Source: Bacillus sp. UNC438CL73TsuS30
Lineage (GTDB): Bacteria; Bacillota; Bacilli; Bacillales; Cytobacillaceae
DNA length: 64,000 bases
NCBI RefSeq assembly: GCF_000482325.1
Contig: NZ_KI535295.1
Location: forward strand, 979,060-1,043,059
Direction of reading: 5' to 3'
Below are positions 8,265-15,931 of the stretch, in pieces (within the stretch, counting starts at the first letter, position 1; the number at the start of each line of letters is the position of its first letter). Position numbers and translations under genes: made by a program. The notes beneath the pieces are model-generated. The model worked only from the letters and a program-made list of their open reading frames with translations. It made no database searches and had not been told where the DNA came from.

Positions 8265-8963
8265 ATGAATTTACTAGAAGTTTTTGTCAGAGCAGCTGGA
8301 GCATTTGTTGTTCTTTTTCTATTAACCCGGCTAATGGGTAGAAAACAGATTTCACAAATGACCTTTTTTAATTATATAACAGGTATCTCGATTGGTGCGG
8401 TGGCAGGTTCCCTGACCATTGATTCAAGTATTAAAGTTTCAACAGGGGTTGTCAGTCTTTTAACATGGGCGGGATTAACAGTATTGGTAGGAATGTTTGA
8501 CCTAAAGTCTAGAAAGTTTCGAAAGGTGGTTGAAGGGGAACCGATCATTCTCATAAAACAAGGGAAGGTATTGGAAAAGGCCTTGAAAAAATCGAGCCTA
8601 GATATAAATCAGTTACAGATGCTTCTTCGAAAAAAAGATGTATTTTCTTTTTCAGATGTCAATTATGCTATTTTTGAAACAAATGGTGAGGTATCCGTAC
8701 TGCTTAAGGAAGGAAAACAGCCTTTAAAGCAGGACCAATTGCCATTCCAATTAAAACAGCAGCAACAACCACCAATTCCAATTCAAATTATCGCAGATGG
8801 AAAAGTGATAAAAGAGAATTTACAGGAATTAAATGTAGACAATGATTGGGTGGATGAGCAATTAACAAGAGTTGGAACAAATCTCTCTGAGGTTTTTTAT
8901 GCGGAATTACAGAAAGACGGTTCCCTGTATATTGATAAACGAAATGATCAATTCCTTCACTAA
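8265..8963 (+). CDS. DUF421 membrane protein, fourth gene of the ger operon
   Basis: This 232-residue protein has three N-terminal membrane helices (about 5-75) with a LTRLMGRKQISQM motif, then a soluble domain ending 'FYAELQKDGSLYIDK', the DUF421 layout. It starts 17 bases after gerC with a GGAGAAGGGAG ribosome site, and no terminator separates them, so it belongs to the germination operon. DUF421 proteins have been linked to spore inner-membrane properties in Bacillus, mostly through spoVA-type operons. A role with this receptor or in spore membrane permeability is therefore a reasonable inference. A Gln-rich patch (about residues 157-172) links the two soluble parts. Confidence 0.87.
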   Translation: MNLLEVFVRAAGAFVVLFLLTRLMGRKQISQMTFFNYITGISIGAVAGSLTIDSSIKVSTGVVSLLTWAGLTVLVGMFDLKSRKFRKVVEGEPIILIKQGKVLEKALKKSSLDINQLQMLLRKKDVFSFSDVNYAIFETNGEVSVLLKEGKQPLKQDQLPFQLKQQQQPPIPIQIIADGKVIKENLQELNVDNDWVDEQLTRVGTNLSEVFYAELQKDGSLYIDKRNDQFLH

Positions 8964-8965
8964 TA

Positions 8966-8995
8966 AGAGGCATCCCTGTTGATCGGGATGCCTCT
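8966..8995. terminator. Terminator of ger/DUF421 operon and radical SAM gene
   Basis: An 11-bp perfect stem (8966-8976 with 8985-8995) around an 8-base loop lies between the convergent DUF421 and radical SAM genes. It can serve both strands. Confidence 0.85.
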
Positions 8996-9001
8996 ATTTC
9001 C

Positions 9002-10192
9002 TTAAACGAGTATTGGTGCTTGATTTCTATGTGCTTTTGGAATGTAAACACAGAAAGGCTCACTCTCCATATAGTCCCCTGTTACCGCATAGGTTCTAGA
9101 GCGGGAACCGCCGCAAACCTTGTTATATTCACATACACCACATTTCCCTTTATAGTGATCCGGCTGCCTCAACTCTTTAAAAATTTTTGAATCACGGTAA
9201 ATATCTGCAAGCGGCGTTTCGCGAATATTCCCACCGATAATTGGCAGCAATCCGCTCGGCATGACATCCCCAATATGGGAGACAAAAACAAAACCGTTTC
9301 CATCATTCACTCCTTTAGGTGCCCGTTTTAGTCCATCATGTAACGAGGCAAAGTCGGTGGTAATCGAATCTTCGTAATGAATTTCGCCGTTTGTAATGAG
9401 GAGCTCACGTGCTTTTTGCTGGAGAACAACGCGGCGATAGTGCTGGGCAGCCGTTGTTTTAATATCATACGGAGCTGTTTTGCTTAATTCATACAGCCAA
9501 CGGAAAACCTTTTCGTGCTCAGCCGGCGTTATACAAGCATCTAACTGGCCTCTCCCGGTTGGTACGAGTAAGAAAATATACCACATCACTGCTTTTAATT
9601 CTCCGACAAGCTTGGCCATTTCTTCTAATGAGTCATAATTATAACGGGAAATGACGGTATTAATTTGAAGCGGCATGTTAAGTTCATTTAAGTAGTTTAT
9701 TTTTTCAAGCGTTAAATGAAAGGATCCTGGTGTTCCGCGGAATTGATCATGAATTTCGGGTGTCGGGCCATCCAAACTAAAGCCCCAGCGGGAAAGACCG
9801 ACCGCTTTTGCCCGTTCCATGCGTTCTTTTGTTACGTTTGCAGTGGCGCTGGGGGTCATTGAGACACGCATCCCTTTTTTAATTGCATAATCAGCAAGCT
9901 CAAATAGATCCTCACGCATCATACAATCCCCGCCGGTAAATACAAGCATTGGGTTATCCAGTTCAAAGATTTGATCAATCAGGTTAAGACCTTCCTCATG
10001 GGTCAGCTCCCTGGGGTCTGGTGTCAGTTGGGCATCTGCCCGGCAGTGGACACATTTAAGCTGGCATGAGCGTGTTACCTCCCAAATCACAATAAATGGA
10101 TTTTGATTGTAATCAATGATTTTACCTAAACCTTGAGGATGGCCATTACTTGATGAATATCCTTTCTCCAAACCATGCATCTTCATCACCAA
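9002..10192 (-). CDS. Radical SAM/SPASM protein, AhbD/NirJ-like (TIGR04053-type)
   Basis: A radical SAM enzyme of about 392-396 residues. The [4Fe-4S]-SAM motif CxxxCxxC is C43, C47, C50 (SCQLKCVHC). A GGD motif follows in LVFTGGDCMM, and a C-terminal SPASM region has CGVCEYNKVCGG and a last Cys in EPFC for auxiliary clusters. The 'DYNQNPFIVIWEVTRSC' opening is typical of the group near the heme-related enzymes AhbD and NirJ. The true substrate is unknown. The start is unsure: TTG at 10192, ATG at 10186 and ATG at 10180 are in frame, with only a weak GGTGATG site. It stands alone, with no peptide precursor or heme gene beside it. Confidence 0.8.
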   Translation of the reverse strand: MVMKMHGLEKGYSSSNGHPQGLGKIIDYNQNPFIVIWEVTRSCQLKCVHCRADAQLTPDPRELTHEEGLNLIDQIFELDNPMLVFTGGDCMMREDLFELADYAIKKGMRVSMTPSATANVTKERMERAKAVGLSRWGFSLDGPTPEIHDQFRGTPGSFHLTLEKINYLNELNMPLQINTVISRYNYDSLEEMAKLVGELKAVMWYIFLLVPTGRGQLDACITPAEHEKVFRWLYELSKTAPYDIKTTAAQHYRRVVLQQKARELLITNGEIHYEDSITTDFASLHDGLKRAPKGVNDGNGFVFVSHIGDVMPSGLLPIIGGNIRETPLADIYRDSKIFKELRQPDHYKGKCGVCEYNKVCGGSRSRTYAVTGDYMESEPFCVYIPKAHRNQAPILV

Positions 10193-10418
10193 AATTCTAT
10201 GTATTTTGTAAAAATTATCTATCTAGGTTTATTATAAATATGTCTTTCAGTTGTGAATGGATGGTTTGTTACAATATTTCTAAATCCCTTTTACAGAAAT
10301 TTGTCTATTCTCCCCTAATAAATTATTAAAAATATATTACAAGAATATTACAATCCGTTTGGGTTTCATGAGGAAAACAGCCCTGAACCAATTATGATAA
10401 AGGTTGGAGGTGTTTCTA
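10193..10418. other. Intergenic region with no recognised gene
   Basis: AT-rich sequence between the divergent radical SAM and LysM/NlpC genes. It must carry both promoters, but I see no convincing -35/-10 pair, riboswitch or repeat. A small ORF with its own ribosome site follows at 10419. Confidence 0.4.
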
Positions 10419-10517
10419 ATGTTTGTTACATTAAGTGCTTTCTCTACCAATATAGCAATAGTTAGCCAATCCCTCCAAATTTTATGGCTATTTCCAACGG
10501 TACATCTTCCATTATGA
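10419..10517 (+). CDS. Possible 32-residue leader peptide upstream of the NlpC/P60 gene
   Basis: ATG at 10419 follows GGAGG by about eight bases, and the frame closes at TGA 10515-10517. The peptide is hydrophobic, with a Leu/Ile/Val-rich middle. It ends 33 bases before the LysM-NlpC/P60 gene. It could be a leader or small membrane peptide, but the only support is a good ribosome site and its position. It may be chance. Confidence 0.25.
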   Translation: MFVTLSAFSTNIAIVSQSLQILWLFPTVHLPL

Positions 10518-10550
10518 TGGTAGTAACAATTAATAAAGAGGAGTGCCACC

Positions 10551-11321
10551 ATGAAAAAACAACTTTTAACAGCTTTTGCTGCTGCCGGATTATTATTTAC
10601 AGCATTTGGAGGTTCGGCTAGTGCAGAAGAAAATGTATACACTGTTAAATCTGGCGACACACTATGGAAGATTTCGCAAGCAAATAATGTAACGGTTAGT
10701 AATCTAATAACCTTGAACCACCTTTCTACTAATACCATCTATGTAAATCAGAAGCTATTACTTTCAGCTCAAACAGAGCCTTCTGCTGCTACTAATTCTA
10801 CCTACACGGTAAAATCGGGAGATACGCTTTGGAAAATTGCTACCGCTTTCAATACAACCGTTGCAGCATTGAAAAGTTTGAACGGGTTAACTTCTGATAT
10901 CATTTATGTTGGACAAACCTTAAAGGTAATGGGAACCACAGCTGTGGCTCCTTCAGTAGAAACGAAGGCACAGGCCGTAATGACTGAGGCAAAAAAATAT
11001 ATTGGAACTCCATATTTATGGGGGGGAAGTACTCCAACCGGTTTTGATTGCAGCGGATTTACTAGCTATGTATTTAATAAAGTTGGGATTACGATTCCAA
11101 GAACTGCTGCGACACAATGGTCTGGATTAAAAACAATCAGCGCCCCGCGGCCAGGTGATTTAGTATTTTTTGAAACGTATGCGCCAGGCCCTACTCATGT
11201 CGGAATCTATTTGGGCAATAACCAATTTATCAGTGCAACCTCATCATCTGGGGTTACGATTAGTGATATGAATAATACCTATTGGAAGCCTAGATATTTA
11301 GGTGCCAAAACAGCATTTTGA
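10551..11321 (+). CDS. Secreted LysM-LysM-NlpC/P60 peptidoglycan endopeptidase
   Basis: The 256-residue protein has a signal peptide cleaved after ASA at residue 25. Two LysM wall-binding modules follow (about 29-71 and 84-127, each opening YTVKSGDTLWKI), then an NlpC/P60 domain (about 140-256). The catalytic Cys is C167 in FDCSGF and the His is H216 in THVGIYLG. Enzymes of this type (CwlS, LytF, LytE) cut D-glutamyl-diaminopimelate bonds in stem peptides, for cell separation or wall turnover. It is smaller than LytF, which has more LysM units. It appears monocistronic and ends in a strong terminator. Confidence 0.92.
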   Translation: MKKQLLTAFAAAGLLFTAFGGSASAEENVYTVKSGDTLWKISQANNVTVSNLITLNHLSTNTIYVNQKLLLSAQTEPSAATNSTYTVKSGDTLWKIATAFNTTVAALKSLNGLTSDIIYVGQTLKVMGTTAVAPSVETKAQAVMTEAKKYIGTPYLWGGSTPTGFDCSGFTSYVFNKVGITIPRTAATQWSGLKTISAPRPGDLVFFETYAPGPTHVGIYLGNNQFISATSSSGVTISDMNNTYWKPRYLGAKTAF

Positions 11322-11332
11322 TAGAAAACGAG

Positions 11333-11364
11333 AAAGGTCTTTTATCGAACGATAAAAGGCCTTT
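11333..11364 (+). terminator. Terminator of the LysM-NlpC/P60 gene
   Basis: A 14-bp stem with one G-U pair (11333-11347 with 11351-11364) and a tiny AAC loop. It lies 11 bases after the stop. Confidence 0.75.
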
Positions 11365-11464
11365 GTGCATTTGAAAAGTCTTCTTGTTAGAAGAAGGATT
11401 CTACTATTAAAATAATGAATATGTAGTATAGCTAAGAATAAAAATTTTAACCGAGGAGAAATAG

Positions 11465-12091
11465 ATGCTAAAAAGACTAGTCAGTATTTGTGTATTAATT
11501 TTGATTATTGTACTCGGCTACTTGCAGAAAGATGAACTTGTCCACTTGATAAAGCAAGGCGGGCCGGTTTCTATTTTTATCAGTATGCTTTTAGTAGCGA
11601 TTTGTGTCTTTTTCCCGCTGGTTCCATTTCCCGTTTTAGCGGGAATGATCGGTGCCATATTTGGGACAGCCCAAGGTATGTTTATCTCTTTAATAGGAGC
11701 CATGGCTGGAACAATGGTTTTCTTTTTTATCACCAGATATGGATTTAGGGATTATGCACAGGAAAAACTCTTGAAATATCCTAAGTTTCAGGAATATGAG
11801 GAATTTCTCAATCGCAATTCCTTTCTTGCCATTTTAGCCTGCCGATTAGTTCCGATTATTCCAGCACCGGTTGTAAATATTATTTGTGGTCTTAGTAAAG
11901 TGAATTGGCTCATATTTTTTACCGCTTCAACCATCGGTAAAATCCCGAATATTTTATTATTATCGTTTGTTGGTGCAACACTAAGCAGCAATAAGCTCCT
12001 ATCCTTTGGTTTGTATGGCTTTTATATTTTGGTTATCTTTCTGATTAACTTTGTTATCGTCTACCGCAAGAAAGCTAAGACACTTAAATAA
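11465..12091 (+). CDS. TVP38/TMEM64 (VTT domain) family membrane protein
   Basis: The 208-residue protein has five to six membrane helices and the VTT/DedA-like core: FPLVPFPVLAGMIGAIFG in the first half and CRLVPIIPAPVVNIICG in the second. VTT proteins are implicated in lipid scrambling or transport across the membrane; the exact substrate here is unknown. It has a CGAGGAG ribosome site, and its last eight bases overlap the end of the convergent hypothetical gene at 12084-12437. B. subtilis relatives include YtxB and YdjZ. Confidence 0.85.
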   Translation: MLKRLVSICVLILIIVLGYLQKDELVHLIKQGGPVSIFISMLLVAICVFFPLVPFPVLAGMIGAIFGTAQGMFISLIGAMAGTMVFFFITRYGFRDYAQEKLLKYPKFQEYEEFLNRNSFLAILACRLVPIIPAPVVNIICGLSKVNWLIFFTASTIGKIPNILLLSFVGATLSSNKLLSFGLYGFYILVIFLINFVIVYRKKAKTLK

Positions 12092-12437
12092 CGCTTTTGA
12101 TTGATATCTCGTCATTTTTTCCTTCTAAGGTGACGATTTTTTTGAAGTAACTTTTTAAAATAAGCCATCTGGCCGGGTAAGAGTAAATAAAATCCTCCAT
12201 CACTTCTGGGGAATAGAAAACCAAACAATCCAATTGGGCTTTGTACTTTTTCAAATCATAAAGCAGTGCATGAGGAATCGAATAATGTTGATAGATTTGG
12301 TTAGGATTTAATTTTACAATTTGAATGTTTTTGCTTTGAATATGATTTAAAATGCTTTGTTCTTGGAGGGTAAAGCTTTCTTCCTTCGATAAATTATTTA
12401 TTTTTATTTGTTCATTTATAAAATAAATGCCTTTCAT
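12084..12437 (-). CDS. Hypothetical protein, 117 residues
   Basis: An uncharacterised soluble protein, convergent with and slightly overlapping the VTT gene. It is rich in Lys, Ile and Tyr and has no signal peptide. The middle reads LVFYSPEVMEDFIYSYPARW, and a KNDEI segment lies near the end. The layout, with a QEQSILNHIQ helix and then alternating beta strands, suggests a small alpha/beta domain, but I do not recognise the family. Coding bias looks like the neighbours, and the start carries an AAGGGTGTTC site upstream on the minus strand. Confidence 0.6.
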   Translation of the reverse strand: MKGIYFINEQIKINNLSKEESFTLQEQSILNHIQSKNIQIVKLNPNQIYQHYSIPHALLYDLKKYKAQLDCLVFYSPEVMEDFIYSYPARWLILKSYFKKIVTLEGKNDEISIKSVI

Positions 12438-12535
12438 TTATGAACACCCTTTTTTTTCTTGATTGGTATTGTTATTGACAGGGAACGGGGTTCGTATACC
12501 CATAAATGAAATGGTTTTTCTGAAAGGTGATAAAC

Positions 12536-12580
12536 ATGTCAATGATTTTAAATAATGCTGGTTTTTTAAATGTGGCTTAA
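12536..12580 (+). CDS. Possible 14-residue peptide followed by a terminator
   Basis: ATG at 12536 follows GAAAGGTGAT by five to eight bases. The frame encodes a short hydrophobic peptide (MSMILNNAGFLNVA) and closes at TAA 12578-12580. A GC-rich hairpin begins eight bases later. A TTGACA box lies upstream at 12475-12480. The promoter-like box, ribosome site, ORF and terminator form a compact unit, but peptides this short are weakly supported. Confidence 0.3.
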   Translation: MSMILNNAGFLNVA

Positions 12581-12587
12581 AAAAATG

Positions 12588-12612
12588 ACCCGGCAAATGC
12601 CTGCCGGGTTTG
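12588..12612 (+). terminator. Hairpin terminator after the 14-residue ORF
   Basis: A GC-rich 8-bp stem (12588-12595 with 12602-12609) and a 6-base loop. The T-run after it is short (TTTGACA), so termination may be partial. Confidence 0.6.
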
Positions 12613-12752
12613 ACAATACAAATCTATATTAAAAGGGGAGCGGTGTAGGTTCGTCCTGAACCTGTTTTTATCTTAACGAAAATTTATGAACAAACTATGA
12701 AGGAAACTTTAATAGTTTTGGAAATGTAAATTTCAAATTAAAGGCGGTGAAT

Positions 12753-12917
12753 ATGATGAAGGATTACCATTGCTGTGCCACATGCCAGCATTTTAAGGCA
12801 GAGAAAAAAGAAAAAAACATGCACTATTTCTGCAGCCGGCTACGCTACGAAACCAAAACTCACTACAAATTTAACTGCTGGACCCCAAAAGAGCATATAA
12901 AAAAACTAATGAGGTGA
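12753..12917 (+). CDS. Small Cys/His-rich protein, probably metal-binding (54 residues)
   Basis: ATG at 12753 (or 12756) follows AAAGGCGGTG by five to seven bases, and the frame closes at TGA 12915. The peptide has CCATCQHF near the N-terminus, a central FCSRL and a late NCW, with several His residues, which suits a small zinc-ribbon-like fold. About one third of residues are Lys, Arg or His. I believe similar short proteins occur in other Bacillaceae, but there is no known function. It sits alone between the short hairpin unit and the 52-bp repeat array. Confidence 0.65.
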   Translation: MMKDYHCCATCQHFKAEKKEKNMHYFCSRLRYETKTHYKFNCWTPKEHIKKLMR

Positions 12918-13023
12918 CATAATGCGGTGACAGGCACCGTTCGTGGACAAAATGGTTTTTTTGTCCGTGTGGGGCGGACATTAAGCAGGGGTAATAATTG
13001 ATCGTCCCCTTAGGGTTGAAAAA

Positions 13024-13400
13024 TAGGCAGCACGGGAATTAACAAGAGTTCTCAGTGCCCGTAAAGACAAAAAAATCGGCAACAGGGGAACCGACAAGGG
13101 TTCTCGATGCCCGTAAAGACAAAAAAATCGGCAGCACGGGAACTGACAAGGGGTTTCAGTGCCCGTAAAGACAAAAAAATCGGCAACAGGGGAACCGACA
13201 AGGGTTCTCAATGCCCGTAAAGACAAAAAAATCGGCAACAGGGGAACCGACAAGAGTGCTCGATGCCCATAAAGACAAAAAAATCGGCAACAGGGGAACC
13301 GACAAGAGTGCTCGATGCCCGTAAAGACAAAAAAATCGGCAACACGGGAACTGACAAGGGGTTTCAGTTCCACTGCACGGGAGCTGACAAAAACACCAGA
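13024..13400. repeat. 52-bp tandem repeat array, about seven hairpin units
   Basis: The block AAAGACAAAAAAATCGGC recurs at 13063, 13115, 13167, 13219, 13271 and 13323, exactly 52 bases apart each time, with degenerate ends on both sides. Between the blocks each unit holds an inverted repeat. Most have outer arms ACGGG/CCCGT or a variant, with inner arms ACTGA/TCAGT or ACCGA/TCGAT. Read on the minus strand, each hairpin is followed by GCCGATTTTTTTGTC, which resembles a rho-independent terminator. The array lies directly 3' of the MFS gene. Since 52 is not a multiple of three, the open frame crossing it is an artefact. Confidence 0.85.
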
Positions 13401-13422
13401 AACGGTCAAGTCCACAATCACC

Positions 13423-14796
13423 CTACCCATGCCCTACATTAACACTCTTCATCTTAACCCCGGTAAACCACAAACTCATTATGAAACCTACTACACCAAT
13501 TCCAATCAACACGCCCCCAAGTATCTCCATGTTCTCCGACGAAACCTCGGACCCAAAAATCAATCCCAGAACTATCGATGATAAAATCGAGCCCAAATAG
13601 CGGCAGGTTTGAAACAAACCAGAAGTGGTCCCAAGCATTTCTTTCGGACTTTCTTTCAACATCGCCACCTGCAAAACAACATTTCCAATCCCATAACTCA
13701 AACCCATTATCGCCAAAATCAAACCAATTTGCCACCAATTGGCGGCCTTGATAAAGAAAAGAGACAAAATAATAGCACCTAAAACCGATAGCAGCGCACC
13801 AAAAATAATCGGCTGCTTAACCCCCGACTTATCAATCCATTTACCGGTGATGGGTGAAATAATAATACTCATCCCAGACATAAACAGCATAAACAATCCG
13901 CTTTTTTCCACACCAAAATGCATGGCATCCTGGAAATAAAGGGGGAGACCGAAAAATAAACAATAAAAAAAGATATTTAACACGATAAACTGCAGATAAA
14001 CCCATGAAAGCTGTCGGTGTGTTTTAAAAATCCGTACATCAATAAAAGGCACTTTCACATGTAACTCCCGCCAAACAAATAATAAGAAAAATATTATTCC
14101 TGCGACTCCGGATATATAATGAATTTTTGATTCAAACGATAACAAAAACCATAACAGGAACACCATTCCGCCCGCAAAAAAAGCGATCCCTAATAAATCT
14201 AGATGAGAAAGAAATTCTTTCATACTTTCTCTCTCCCGTGGAGGGTCTTTTGGGAACATATACCATCCTAGTAGCAAACTAATAAGGAGGAAGGGGACAT
14301 TTACCCAAAAAATTGCCGGCCAGTCTCCCCATACAATCAAAAATCCTCCAAGCGTTGGCCCTAGTGCTGTCATAGCGGAAGCAAAAATAGAAAGGACCGA
14401 TAATGCTGAAGCTTGTCTGTCTTTAATATTGTCCCGAATCAACGATACCCCAGAAGGATAAATAGCACTGCTGCCAATCGATTGAATCAGACGCATGAAC
14501 AATAACATTAGAAAGGTTGTGGAAAACGGTGCTGTAAAAGCTGATATGGCAACAAGAAACAATCCCGTGATAAAGGTCTTCTTTCGGCCAATTAAATCAC
14601 CAATTTTTCCAGTAACAGGCTGAGCAACAGCACTAGCAAGGTAAAAGGATGAAATTAACCACGAAACTGTTGTAAATGAAAGGTGGAAATCCTTTTGGAT
14701 GCTCGTTAAGGCAAGTGAAATCATTGATGAATTTAACGGGTTCAGCATGGTACCTGAAGCGACCGCCGTTAAAAATAATGCGCGATTTTTCTTCAT
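13423..14796 (-). CDS. MFS drug exporter, DHA2-like
   Basis: The 457-residue membrane protein has about 12-14 helices. It opens 'SGTMLNPLNSSMISLAL', the motif D1 region typical of EmrB/QacA-type exporters. The loop 2-3 motif A is present as GKIGDLIGRKKTF, and the first half ends with a helix reading FWVNVPFLLISLLLGWYMF. Such proteins export drugs or metabolites in exchange for protons. The gene is monocistronic, and its stop lies about 25-30 bases from the 52-bp repeat array, which may act as its 3' end. The substrate cannot be inferred from context. Confidence 0.87.
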   Translation of the reverse strand: MKKNRALFLTAVASGTMLNPLNSSMISLALTSIQKDFHLSFTTVSWLISSFYLASAVAQPVTGKIGDLIGRKKTFITGLFLVAISAFTAPFSTTFLMLLFMRLIQSIGSSAIYPSGVSLIRDNIKDRQASALSVLSIFASAMTALGPTLGGFLIVWGDWPAIFWVNVPFLLISLLLGWYMFPKDPPRERESMKEFLSHLDLLGIAFFAGGMVFLLWFLLSFESKIHYISGVAGIIFFLLFVWRELHVKVPFIDVRIFKTHRQLSWVYLQFIVLNIFFYCLFFGLPLYFQDAMHFGVEKSGLFMLFMSGMSIIISPITGKWIDKSGVKQPIIFGALLSVLGAIILSLFFIKAANWWQIGLILAIMGLSYGIGNVVLQVAMLKESPKEMLGTTSGLFQTCRYLGSILSSIVLGLIFGSEVSSENMEILGGVLIGIGVVGFIMSLWFTGVKMKSVNVGHG

Positions 14797-14847
14797 GTGT
14801 TCATTCCCTTTGCAAACGAATTTCTAGGTGCTTCGAAAAACAAAATC

Positions 14848-15351
14848 CTAGTGATAAAATCTTTTTCTAAAAAAATAATGATAGATGATAACTAATAGGC
14901 TTTCAACTAATAAGTAAACACAAATGGAATAAGGTAACCCGTAGCCATTTTGATAATGAAAAATTCCGATTTTTACACAAAGCCATTCAAGCGCTATGGC
15001 ACCAACGGTCCACATCAAAATATATACCATACACAGTAATCCGCTAACTTTAAATTTTTCAAAGAAATAAATAAAGAGGTATCCAAAAGGACAATACATC
15101 ATATAGGACAAAGTATCAAAAATTTCATAATCTGACATATCGCCGACATCATAAAAATCAAGTGGTGGAACAGCAAGGGAATGGTCAAATACCATTCCAA
15201 AAAATGGTCCGATTAGAAGACAGAATAGCATTGCAGACATCGGCATTATTTTTGGCATGAAATAAACCAAACTAAAGCCTCCGAGTATCATGAACAGAAT
15301 AAAATATTCGTTAATATTAAAGTGACGATCATAAATTTGATAGATGATCAT
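14848..15351 (-). CDS. Small polytopic membrane protein (CBO0543-like)
   Basis: A 167-residue protein with about five membrane helices and conserved-looking loops: DVGDMSDYEIFD, and a late helix with WLCVKIGIFHYQNGYGLPYS. This pattern resembles the CBO0543 family of unknown function. It overlaps the preceding minus-strand gene by 23 bases (15329-15351), so the two are probably co-transcribed and act together. No enzymatic motif is visible. Confidence 0.6.
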   Translation of the reverse strand: MIIYQIYDRHFNINEYFILFMILGGFSLVYFMPKIMPMSAMLFCLLIGPFFGMVFDHSLAVPPLDFYDVGDMSDYEIFDTLSYMMYCPFGYLFIYFFEKFKVSGLLCMVYILMWTVGAIALEWLCVKIGIFHYQNGYGLPYSICVYLLVESLLVIIYHYFFRKRFYH

Positions 15352-15820
15352 TCAAATTTTTCTCCTTAGAAAATATTTTCCTAAACAGGTACGCGAATAG
15401 GAGGCAGATAATTATTAAACTAAAATCAAATAAAGCTTCTCGGAAATGGGACCAATGACGATAATGAAAATATCCTAGCAGCAAAAATAAATGTTCGGCA
15501 GCTTGGATTGTTAAAAAGATTGCAGCAGTAATGCCAACTTTAGCCCATTTCATTTTAAATGAGAAAAATAAATTTACGTAGATGAGGAGAAAGAATGGAA
15601 GAGATAGATCACGAAATAGAAGAATGGTGGTAAAAGCCGTTGGGTTTGTATTTGGTATTATATAGTTTAACTTAAAAGTAAAAATGGTAAAGAAATTAAT
15701 ATGAACAATTTGAAAAGACAAAAAGGTGAGGATATTAATAGTATTTGAAAGACTTTTTTTCATTAACAAGAAAAAACTTAATGCAAACCAAGCTATCAAT
15801 AAAAAATATACTAACCCCAT
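15329..15820 (-). CDS. Small polytopic membrane protein of unknown function
   Basis: A 163-residue hydrophobic protein with about five membrane helices and a short Lys/Asn-rich C-terminal tail. A repeated aromatic signature, LLGYFHYRHWSHFREALFD, links its last helices and echoes the FHYQNGY of the following gene. The two proteins may be distant relatives. It is first in a two-gene minus-strand unit, and no ribosome site stronger than a GGTGAA-like stretch precedes it. I do not recognise the family. Confidence 0.55.
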   Translation of the reverse strand: MGLVYFLLIAWFALSFFLLMKKSLSNTINILTFLSFQIVHINFFTIFTFKLNYIIPNTNPTAFTTILLFRDLSLPFFLLIYVNLFFSFKMKWAKVGITAAIFLTIQAAEHLFLLLGYFHYRHWSHFREALFDFSLIIICLLFAYLFRKIFSKEKNLNDHLSNL

Positions 15821-15931
15821 CTAATTCACCTACCCATAAAGTTTCTAACCCTAGCATTTCCTAACGAACCAGTGTCTAGACAAGATTATCACTGGATACC
15901 TTGAAATCATTGCGGGAAGGATAATGGTTAA

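Noticed and set aside
13024..13400. CRISPR array
   Set aside because: The repeats are contiguous at 52 bases with no unique spacers, and no cas genes are present.
12981..13430. A 149-residue minus-strand open frame across the repeat array
   Set aside because: The 52-base repeat is not divisible by three, so the frame cycles through three readings of the same unit. It has no ribosome site, and the conserved feature is the hairpin, not the protein.
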